Shown one piece after another: positions 1 through 5,196 of a DNA stretch of 7,210 bases. The stretch is from Bacteroidota bacterium (GTDB taxonomy: Bacteria > Bacteroidota > Bacteroidia > Flavobacteriales_D > Crocinitomicaceae). The notes beneath the pieces were generated by a model that did not search any database, was not told the DNA's origin, and worked only from the letters and a program-made list of their open reading frames with translations. Both the position numbers and the translations under genes were made by a program. Numbering within the stretch: position 1 is the first letter of the stretch; each line of letters starts with the position of its first letter. Where the stretch lies: the NCBI GenBank assembly GCA_018825925.1, contig JAHKAT010000338.1, forward strand, positions 1 through 7,210, read 5' to 3'.

Positions 1-398
1 AATTGATGCTGATTAATTTGTTAGACGTTGATGTTGCTGGACACGCCAATGATTGGAACCGATACATTCATGCAATTCAATATACAGACTCTTGTGCATT
101 GAAAATTTGGAAAACGATTCAATCGAATCCAAAAATGAAGGATAAAACGACACTTTTTATAACAAATGACCACGGCCGACATAAAGAAGGTCATAAAAAC
201 GGCTTCGTAAGTCACGGCGACTATTGCTCGGGTTGTAGAAAAATTAGCTTATTGGCTATTGGACCAGATTTCACGAAAAACACAGTCGTGCATTCAAAAC
301 ATCAAATTGTTGATATAGCACCAACTATTGCCGAGTTACTCCAATTCCCACTCCCAAAATCAAAAGGAAAATCTTTGTTGCCAGTTTTGATAAAATGA
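1..398 (+). CDS. Alkaline phosphatase/sulfatase-superfamily metalloenzyme, C-terminal fragment
   Basis: The gene is cut by the left edge; the frame is open from the first base and ends at TGA 396-398, leaving about 131 C-terminal residues. Counting from the codon at position 3, the fragment has D-x-D-x-x-GH (residues 8-14), T-N-D-H-G-R-H (54-60) and a later S-H-G-D (70-73). These are the Asp/His metal ligands that the alkaline phosphatase superfamily uses to hold two metals (the sulfatase, phosphoglycerate-mutase and phosphodiesterase branches). The ending, I-V-D-I-A-P-T-I followed by G-K-S-L-L-P, is the usual C-terminus of sulfatase-like proteins. The nucleophile (Ser, Thr or formylglycine Cys) would lie upstream, so sulfatase, phosphatase and phosphodiesterase cannot be told apart. 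A CSGC pair (75-78) follows the last His ligand. The TTG and ATG near the left edge are internal codons, not a credible start. It converges on the leftward dehydrogenase gene. Confidence 0.8.
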   Translation, partial: LMLINLLDVDVAGHANDWNRYIHAIQYTDSCALKIWKTIQSNPKMKDKTTLFITNDHGRHKEGHKNGFVSHGDYCSGCRKISLLAIGPDFTKNTVVHSKHQIVDIAPTIAELLQFPLPKSKGKSLLPVLIK

Positions 399-461
399 TG
401 CCATCATCTTTATTGAACCGGTCTGCCTCATTTTATTATCATCACAGAAACGAATAATTTT

Positions 462-489
462 AAAAGCTCCATTTTTCAATGAAGCTTTT
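462..489 (-). terminator. Rho-independent terminator between convergent genes, stronger on the minus strand
   Basis: Two 12-nt arms (462-473 and 478-489) pair across a 4-nt loop. Read on the minus strand the stem is complete, with one G-U wobble, a GAAA (GNRA) tetraloop, and TTTTAAAATTATT covering and following the 3' arm. It begins 56 nt beyond the stop of the leftward 3-hydroxybutyryl-CoA dehydrogenase gene. Read on the plus strand the same position is a C-A mismatch and the loop is TTTC, followed by CTCTC rather than a clean U-tract, so it is weaker for the rightward phosphatase-like gene. The rest of 399-544 holds no gene that I can support. Confidence 0.75.
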
Positions 490-544
490 CTCTCAAAGAT
501 TCTTCATTCAACGACTGCCAGACGTTACATCTTAAGCGGCTGGA

Positions 545-1438
545 TTATGACTTCTTAAAATTATCGGCAACGATTAAATCCTTTGTTCCGTGTGTCCAAC
601 TGTAAAAACCTTCACCTGATTTAATCCCTTTTTTACCAGCTGTAACCATGTTTACCAGTAGCGGGCATGGCGCGTACTTTGGATTTCCGAAACCATCGTG
701 GAGAACTTTCAGTATTGCCAAACAAACGTCCAAACCAATAAAATCAGCTAATTGCAATGGTCCCATTGGATGTGCCATACCTAATTTCATTACAGTATCA
801 ATTTCTTCAACGCCAGCAACTCCTTCAAAAAGGGTGTATATTGCTTCGTTGATCATAGGCATTAAAATACGATTGGCAACAAAACCAGGGTAGTCATTTA
901 CTTCAACTGGAACTTTGTTTAATTTTTTCGATAAATCCATGATAGAATTGGTCACAGAATCGGAAGTCGAATATCCACGAATGATTTCAACCAATTTCAT
1001 CACCGGCACCGGGTTCATAAAGTGCATTCCTATCACTTTGTCTGGTCGGTTGGTAACTGCAGCAATTTGAGTAATTGAAATTGAAGAGGTATTGGTTGCC
1101 AAGATGACGTGATCTGCTGTTTTTTCACTTAAATCTTTGAATATTTTCAGTTTTAAGTCTACATTTTCAGTGGCAGCTTCAACTACTAAATCAATGTTTT
1201 TCAGTCCTTCACTCATTTCAGTAAAGGTGGTGATTCTTCCTAGAATTTCTCCTTTCTCCGTTTCTGAAATAACTTCTTTTGAAACCTGTCTGTCCAAGTT
1301 TTTGGTGATGGTAACGATTCCTTTATCCAAAGAAGTACGTTGAAGATCAATTAAATTAACTCCATATCCATATTGTGCAAATACGTGAGCAATACCATTT
1401 CCCATGGTTCCAGCACCGATAACAGCTACATTTTTCAT
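545..1438 (-). CDS. 3-hydroxybutyryl-CoA / 3-hydroxyacyl-CoA dehydrogenase
   Basis: This is an NAD(P)-dependent cytoplasmic dehydrogenase that interconverts 3-hydroxyacyl-CoA and 3-oxoacyl-CoA, acting in short-chain fatty acid oxidation or butanoate metabolism. It is 297 aa, close to the usual 280-295 of stand-alone enzymes. The N-terminal Rossmann fold starts at once with GAGTMG (8-13) and has an acidic residue, D31, at the end of beta-2. The catalytic set is visible: NTSS (116-119), H139 in the signature MHFMNPVPVMKLVEII, E151, and N189 in PGFVANR. The C-terminal half (about 185-297) is the helical dimerisation domain. I start at ATG 1438 because the family begins M-K-x-V-A-V-I-G-A-G. An in-frame TTG at 1444 would add only two residues and lies almost on the predicted transcription start. 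It may also be reached by read-through from the TerB-like gene 61 nt upstream. It resembles Hbd/PaaH; substrate chain length cannot be read from the sequence. Confidence 0.93.
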   Translation of the reverse strand: MKNVAVIGAGTMGNGIAHVFAQYGYGVNLIDLQRTSLDKGIVTITKNLDRQVSKEVISETEKGEILGRITTFTEMSEGLKNIDLVVEAATENVDLKLKIFKDLSEKTADHVILATNTSSISITQIAAVTNRPDKVIGMHFMNPVPVMKLVEIIRGYSTSDSVTNSIMDLSKKLNKVPVEVNDYPGFVANRILMPMINEAIYTLFEGVAGVEEIDTVMKLGMAHPMGPLQLADFIGLDVCLAILKVLHDGFGNPKYAPCPLLVNMVTAGKKGIKSGEGFYSWTHGTKDLIVADNFKKS

Positions 1439-1452
1439 TTTCAATTTTTTTG

Positions 1453-1482
1453 CAAAGATAATTTTTGTTTTGTGGTCGTCAA
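1453..1482 (-). promoter_or_regulatory. Bacteroidota-type promoter for the 3-hydroxybutyryl-CoA dehydrogenase gene
   Basis: On the minus strand a TTG (1482-1480) is followed after 19 nt by TATCTTTG (1460-1453), matching the Bacteroidota primary sigma consensus TTG-N17-23-TAnnTTTG. Transcription should start roughly 5-7 nt beyond the box, about 1446-1448. That leaves a leader of about 8-10 nt before ATG 1438 and argues against the TTG codon at 1444 as the start. The dehydrogenase can therefore be expressed apart from the hydrolase/TerB pair upstream. Confidence 0.7.
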
Positions 1483-1499
1483 GCTTAGTCGACTTCTAT

Positions 1500-1901
1500 T
1501 TAATTGTAATGTGTTTTGAAAATAGAAATCAAAACATCAGGTGGTACAATTTTGTTTGGATATTCATTCATTTTATTCAAAATTGCTCTCGTTGCTGTGG
1601 GTGAAAGTCCCATTCGAATTGCTGAATTAATTAAAAATTGTCGTTCCTCCTCTGTACTCGATAAATCGATATTCATCAGTAAAACCATTCGATGAAATTG
1701 AATAATGCGATCGCCTTCGGAAGTAGGAGGATCAAATTCTACAGGATTTTCAATAATTGATTCTAAATCAGATTGATTTAGCCCAAGATGTCCGGCCATA
1801 GACATTAAAAATTGAAATTCTGCTTGGGATATTGTTTCGTCGGCTTTTGCCAATTGAATCAATTCACACAATAAACTTTTTGCTTCATCTTTATTTTCCA
1901 T
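1500..1901 (-). CDS. TerB-like family protein
   Basis: This is a small soluble protein of 133 aa with no signal peptide or membrane segment. It is all-helical in appearance and shows the internal duplication of TerB-like domains: an acidic A-K-A-D-E-x-I-x-x-x-E-F-x-F-L segment (18-32) and a second N-I-D-L-x-x-x-E-E-E-R-x-F-L segment (77-90). Both are followed by x-M/L-G-L (about 38-41 and 97-99). In the TerB fold such acidic positions bind metal. The C-terminal YPNKIVPPDVLISIFKTHYN block is one I associate with a conserved flavobacterial family, sometimes mislabelled as an excinuclease subunit; nothing here resembles UvrB. The start is ATG 1901, inside the last codons of the hydrolase gene (11-nt overlap), with no Shine-Dalgarno sequence, so it is probably translated by coupling. 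The role is unknown. A tellurite link should not be assumed, because no other ter genes are present. Confidence 0.75.
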   Translation of the reverse strand: MENKDEAKSLLCELIQLAKADETISQAEFQFLMSMAGHLGLNQSDLESIIENPVEFDPPTSEGDRIIQFHRMVLLMNIDLSSTEEERQFLINSAIRMGLSPTATRAILNKMNEYPNKIVPPDVLISIFKTHYN

Positions 1902-2730
1902 GTGGATGTGATTTTAGGAAAAAAGCTGCGGTGTGTCGACAAACTTCTTCCAAATGTTGAGGTAAATATACATTTTCCCACGGCTCTTTGCTATGAAAAG
2001 TGTGATTGGCACCATGGATTCCACGGCCTTTTTGACCCGTCCATTCAACCAAACAGTTCATTTCACTGAATGGTACGCTTTGATCATTGGTGCCGTGTAC
2101 AAAAAGCAGAGGTTTATGGGTTTGAAGTAATTTGGACTTTATGGTCAATTCATTTTCGTGGTCAAGAAAATCCTTGTAGATGCAATATTTTTGTGATAAA
2201 ACCTGACCCGTTCGACCGTTCACGCGACTTTTAAATCCATCTTTTTCCCATTCCGCTAATTGTTCATTTTTAGGAAAACGATTGTGTAACTGTGCCACGG
2301 CCGCCCAACTTGCTATTTTTTTTACACGAGGATCTTCCACCTGTAAAAGAGCCATCGAACCACCTTGAGAATGGCCAATAAGATATACTTCTGGAAAGGG
2401 GTGTAAGGTTGCGGATAGAGTATTTAAAACGGCTTGAAAATCCTGATATTCAGTCCAATAACTATTAATCGAAAAAGCCTCAAAATCTGTGAATGTAGTC
2501 GGAGAATCAGGGGTAGTGCCATTGTGTGAAAAATTGAATTTGCAAAATCCGAATCCTAGACGCAAAAAATAATTTTCAACCAATTGCCAAGCTCCCCAAT
2601 CTTTATACCCCATAAAACCATGGGCAAAAACAATTAATTTACCGTTAAAGATGGTCGGAATGTTTAAGTCTAATAAACTGACCCGACCATTGTATCCAAG
2701 GTAGCTTGAAATTTGTTCTTTTTCTATCAT
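1891..2730 (-). CDS. Alpha/beta hydrolase (serine hydrolase, dienelactone-hydrolase/BAAT-like)
   Basis: This is a 279-aa cytoplasmic esterase/acyltransferase-type hydrolase without a signal peptide. The order is typical of the fold: an oxyanion-hole strand, FAHGFMGYKDWG (35-46); the nucleophile elbow, G-H-S-Q-G-G, with Ser121; the acid, D216, in HGTNDQSVP; and the catalytic His, H243, in GANHTF. Residues 140-200 form a cap-like insertion rich in aromatic and charged residues. The complete triad implies an active enzyme; the substrate (ester, thioester or lactone) cannot be deduced. ATG 2730 is the natural start. A TAAAATTG at 2745-2738 on the minus strand is one base off the -7 box TAnnTTTG and lies 7 nt upstream of the start, but no TTG sits at proper spacing, so that promoter is uncertain. 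Its 3' end overlaps the TerB-like gene, suggesting a shared transcript. Confidence 0.87.
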   Translation of the reverse strand: MIEKEQISSYLGYNGRVSLLDLNIPTIFNGKLIVFAHGFMGYKDWGAWQLVENYFLRLGFGFCKFNFSHNGTTPDSPTTFTDFEAFSINSYWTEYQDFQAVLNTLSATLHPFPEVYLIGHSQGGSMALLQVEDPRVKKIASWAAVAQLHNRFPKNEQLAEWEKDGFKSRVNGRTGQVLSQKYCIYKDFLDHENELTIKSKLLQTHKPLLFVHGTNDQSVPFSEMNCLVEWTGQKGRGIHGANHTFHSKEPWENVYLPQHLEEVCRHTAAFFLKSHPHGK

Positions 2731-2767
2731 ATTTTAGCAATTTTATGCTCTATCCCAAGGGCTTTTC

Positions 2768-2775
2768 TATCTTTG
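2768..2775 (+). promoter_or_regulatory. -7 promoter box of the rightward operon
   Basis: TATCTTTG is a perfect match to the Bacteroidota -7 consensus TAnnTTTG and is the same octamer as in the dehydrogenase promoter at 1453-1460. A TTG at the -33 position is not evident; TTT/TTA at 2742-2745 is the nearest candidate, at 22-23 nt. The box ends only 4 nt before ATG 2780, so transcription should begin at or very near the start codon. It is the only good promoter candidate for the lipoprotein and the five genes coupled behind it. Confidence 0.6.
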
Positions 2776-2779
2776 AATA

Positions 2780-3181
2780 ATGTTACTCTTCGTAAAACAA
2801 AGTGCAATTTTATTTTTTCTTTTGATCGGCCTGTTTTCTTGTCAGCAAAATTATGGGAATAAACTGGAATCAAATGAATTGGATTTGTATTACACGAGAA
2901 TTGAGGATGAAAACTTCGCTAGGCAGGTTGGAAATTACTGGAAAAATAATAATTTCTTGAACGACCAGAAACAATCTTTGCAACTCGACTTTATTGAAAA
3001 TACTTATTATTTGAAGTTAATTTCAAAGGACACATCGAGTCTGAAAAACATGTCATTCGAGGAAAGAAATATACTCATTACCTTGCAAAATGATTTGAGG
3101 AAAGAAATTTTCCCAAAACATAACTTCAATTTGGTTTTGTGTGACAATCAGTTTAAACCATTGTATGACATCAATAATTAA
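2780..3181 (+). CDS. Small lipoprotein of unknown function
   Basis: This is a 133-aa predicted lipoprotein. A short signal peptide has K6, a hydrophobic core (8-19) and the lipobox L-F-S-C, with Cys21 as the lipidated residue. The mature part (about 113 aa) has no membrane segment and begins QQNYG, with no Asp at +2 to suggest inner-membrane retention. It is a single small domain with alternating helix and strand character: L-D-L-Y-Y-T near the start, then F-x-x-Q-V-G-N-Y-W, L-Q-L-D-F, Y-Y-L-K-L and N-L-V-L-C-D-N-Q-F-K-P-L-Y at the end. I recall similar Y-Y-T ... L-C-D ... L patterns in other uncharacterised Bacteroidota proteins but cannot name the family. ATG 2780 is the only possible start, because an in-frame TGA lies at 2774-2776 and the signal peptide begins here. 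It is the first gene of the rightward operon, 15 nt ahead of the epimerase-like gene. Confidence 0.8.
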   Translation: MLLFVKQSAILFFLLIGLFSCQQNYGNKLESNELDLYYTRIEDENFARQVGNYWKNNNFLNDQKQSLQLDFIENTYYLKLISKDTSSLKNMSFEERNILITLQNDLRKEIFPKHNFNLVLCDNQFKPLYDINN

Positions 3182-3196
3182 AAGGAAATACAAAGC

Positions 3197-4201
3197 ATGA
3201 AAATATCGGCTTCGATATATAGTGATGGCAAACGACCATTAAAAGAGGTGATTGAAGATTTAAATTCACATCAAGTGGATTTATTGCATGTGGATTGCAA
3301 CGATGATTTCCGAGTCTTTTCTGATATTCAAGAAATTAGAAAGTGGACAAACACGCCAATAGACCTTCATATTATTACTGAGAATCCAGAGAAATATTTT
3401 AATGAATTAGGAGCTTGTCCGGTAGAATTTGTCACTTTTCAATTTGAGCAACTTCCTCCTGATTTTAAAATTCCGTCAGACATAAAAGGCAAAAAAGGTT
3501 TGGCAGTGATTACTCCAACGCCAGTTTCTGTCTTCGAGAAGCACCAAGATTTTGATTTTATTTTGATTATGGCTACAATTCCAGGTCAGAGTGGAGGGAA
3601 ATTCGATGCTTTGAACTTCTCGAAAATTCGTCAGTTTAGAAATCAATTTCCAGGAAAATCGATACACGTAGATGGCGGAGTGAATGGGGAAGTGAGCTTT
3701 ATTCTGCGCAATATGGGAGTAGCTTGTTCTGTTTCAGGGTCTTATTTATTCAAGGCGCCAAGTGTTGGACATGCGTTGATGGATTTAACGAATCGCGAAC
3801 ACTCCTCGGAGTATCGAATTGCTGATTTTATGATTCCCTATGCAGAAGCACCAGTAGTGATGGAAAATGAATTATCCGTTTCTAAACTGTTACAAACGGT
3901 TGAAGATGGTAAATTAGGGTTTTGTTTGATTTGCGATTCTAATCAAAAATTAATTGGACTAACGTCTAATGCAGATATACGAAGAGGATTTTTAAAACAT
4001 ACAGCGGATTTTAATTTAGTAGAAATTGAAGAATTTATTAATAGAAAGCCAACCGCTTTAAAAACGACTAATACTGTGATTGATATGATGAAATTAATTC
4101 GAAGTAGCACATTTCCAATTAGTTATTTGCCAGTGGTAGACGATCAAAACGTTGCCAAAGGAATCATCACATTTGTAAACTTGATTAAAGGAGAATTATG
4201 A
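3197..4201 (+). CDS. Ribulose-phosphate-3-epimerase-like TIM barrel fused to a CBS-domain pair
   Basis: This is a 334-aa two-part protein. Residues 1-200 resemble ribulose-phosphate 3-epimerase: I-S-A-S-I near the N-terminus, H31-V-D33, D57-L-H59, M-A-T-I-P-G-Q-S-G-G (125-134, replacing M-x-V-x-P-G-F-G-G-Q), V-D159-G-G-V and V-S-G-S (179-182). The four expected metal/acid-base residues (H31, D33, H59, D159) are all present. The neighbouring VMDG and T-x-H-x-E-A motifs are altered to CNDD and TFQFEQ, so an altered substrate is likely. Residues about 207-334 form two CBS motifs, the first with I-A-D-F-M ... L-I-G-L-T-S-N-A-D-I-R-R, close to the CBS pair of KdsD-type arabinose-5-phosphate isomerases. 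CBS pairs usually bind adenine nucleotides or other effectors and control the attached enzyme. Ordinary epimerases are about 220 aa without CBS. An AAGGA at 3182-3186 may act as ribosome-binding site. Its stop overlaps the next start by 4 nt. Confidence 0.82.
   Translation: MKISASIYSDGKRPLKEVIEDLNSHQVDLLHVDCNDDFRVFSDIQEIRKWTNTPIDLHIITENPEKYFNELGACPVEFVTFQFEQLPPDFKIPSDIKGKKGLAVITPTPVSVFEKHQDFDFILIMATIPGQSGGKFDALNFSKIRQFRNQFPGKSIHVDGGVNGEVSFILRNMGVACSVSGSYLFKAPSVGHALMDLTNREHSSEYRIADFMIPYAEAPVVMENELSVSKLLQTVEDGKLGFCLICDSNQKLIGLTSNADIRRGFLKHTADFNLVEIEEFINRKPTALKTTNTVIDMMKLIRSSTFPISYLPVVDDQNVAKGIITFVNLIKGEL
4187..4193 (+). promoter_or_regulatory. Shine-Dalgarno sequence for the DAHP-synthase-like gene
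   Basis: AAAGGAG lies 4 nt before ATG 4198 and inside the last codons of the epimerase-CBS gene. It is the clearest Shine-Dalgarno match in the window, where most genes have none. Together with the ATGA stop/start overlap it supports the start at 4198 and efficient re-initiation. Confidence 0.55.
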
Positions 4202-5196
4202 TCATTCATTTAAAGAAAAATTTAAACAAACAACGGATTGAAGAAATTGCTCAATTAGTAAAAGCGATTTTTTACGTAAAAGACGATATCGCAGTTTTGG
4301 TGACCCCAGCAGGTTTAAAAGAATTGCCAAAAGAAATTCAAGATGACGTAGATCAATTCTGGCCAATGAAAAACGATCTTCAGTTGGCCAATAAGCAGTA
4401 CAGAAGTGAAAGGCGTACGGTTAAAATTGGGAATACAATTATTGGCGGTTCAACCAACAATGTGGTACTTATTGGGGGACCGTGCAGTGTGGAATCACTC
4501 GAACAAATTGATTCAGCTTCTATTTTAATGAAAGATTTGAATTTATCGACCCTGCGAGGAGGATGTTATAAACCAAGAACAAGCCCATACAGTTTTCAAG
4601 GTTTGGGTTTGGAAGGTTTGAAATTACTCGATAAAATGCGTGAAAAACACGGTTTAAACGTCATTACTGAAGTTAGAGATGCGACGCAAATTGAGGAAGT
4701 AATTCAATACTCGGATGTCATACAAGTAGGCGCTAAAGCAATGTACGATCAAGGGATATTGCGAGCTTGTGCCAAAACACAAAAACCTGTTTTAATTAAA
4801 AGGGGCTTTGGATCTACTTTGCAAGAGTTTGCGCAAGCAGCTGAGTTTGTTTTGAGCGGTGGCAATGAAAATGTTATTCTTTGTGAAAGAGGTATTCGTA
4901 CCTTTGAAACAGGAACACGATTCACATTAGACCTTTGCGGAGTTGCTTGGTTGAAGGAATATACGAACTTGCCGATAGTGCTCGATCCTAGTCATGCAAT
5001 GGGTTACGCCTATGGCATTTCCGACCTTTCAAAGGCCTGTTTGGCAATGGGAATCGATGGTTTGTTAATAGAAGTACATCCGGACCCAAAAAACGCAAAA
5101 TCGGATGCTGCGCAACAGTTGAATTACGCCGAATTCACCAAATTAGTAGGAGAATTGAAAGCAATGGCAGGTGTATTAAATTATAATTTAGTTTAA
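4198..5196 (+). CDS. DAHP-synthase-like (type I-beta) PEP-dependent aldol synthase
   Basis: This is a 332-aa cytoplasmic enzyme whose family condenses PEP with erythrose 4-phosphate to give DAHP, the first step of the shikimate pathway. Residues 1-60 look like the small ferredoxin-like/ACT-type domain of the Thermotoga enzyme, and the length agrees (about 338 aa). The barrel shows I-G-G-P-C96-S-V-E-S, R-G-G-C-Y-K-P-R-T-S-P-Y-S-F-Q-G (120-135), I-K201-R-G-F, C-E-R-G-I-R-T-F-E (229-237), D-P-S-H266, I-E292-V-H-P-D-P and S-D303. C96, H266, E292 and D303 are the expected metal ligands. KPRTSP favours a DAHP-type over a KDO8P-type synthase. The usual G-A-R-N-x-Q-N-F segment reads G-A-K-A-M-Y-D-Q (178-185), so the Arg expected to contact PEP phosphate is Lys. 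There is no fused chorismate mutase. Its place between an epimerase-like and a KdsC-like gene suggests a specialised aldol substrate. Annotation as a plain aroF/aroG is possible but less sure. Confidence 0.83.
   Translation: MIIHLKKNLNKQRIEEIAQLVKAIFYVKDDIAVLVTPAGLKELPKEIQDDVDQFWPMKNDLQLANKQYRSERRTVKIGNTIIGGSTNNVVLIGGPCSVESLEQIDSASILMKDLNLSTLRGGCYKPRTSPYSFQGLGLEGLKLLDKMREKHGLNVITEVRDATQIEEVIQYSDVIQVGAKAMYDQGILRACAKTQKPVLIKRGFGSTLQEFAQAAEFVLSGGNENVILCERGIRTFETGTRFTLDLCGVAWLKEYTNLPIVLDPSHAMGYAYGISDLSKACLAMGIDGLLIEVHPDPKNAKSDAAQQLNYAEFTKLVGELKAMAGVLNYNLV

Noticed and set aside
391..407. Inverted repeat ATGATG-C-CATCAT over the stop of the phosphatase-like gene, extendable into flanking AT bases with a one-base bulge.
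   Set aside because: The spacer is one base, so a real hairpin needs to open the centre; the remaining stem is AT-rich and no U-tract follows. It is a weak terminator candidate compared with 462-489.
648..893. Open frame of 81 codons on the plus strand opposite the dehydrogenase.
   Set aside because: It lies wholly within a well-supported gene on the other strand and shows no recognisable motif or promoter; it is a shadow frame. The same holds for other antisense frames such as 3476-3667, 5418-5654 and 6540-6722.
1442..1444. TTG as start of the 3-hydroxybutyryl-CoA dehydrogenase, giving a 299-aa protein.
   Set aside because: It adds only two residues before the family-typical ATG-initiated start and falls nearly on the predicted transcription start.
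1500..1901. Annotation as excinuclease ABC subunit B, a label sometimes seen on similar small proteins.
   Set aside because: At 133 aa it has no Walker motifs or helicase features; the duplicated acidic helical pattern fits TerB-like domains.
2731..2779. Short symmetric elements (CCC-AA-GGG near 2754-2761 and AGCA...TGCT near 2736-2749) in the divergent intergenic region.
   Set aside because: The arms are only 3-4 nt, so they cannot be told from chance; no operator is claimed.
4198..5196. Annotation of the synthase as KDO-8-phosphate synthase (KdsA), prompted by the KdsC-like neighbour.
   Set aside because: The sequence has KPRTSP, where KdsA has a K-x-N-R-[ST]-S type motif, and it has the N-terminal small domain of type I-beta DAHP synthases.
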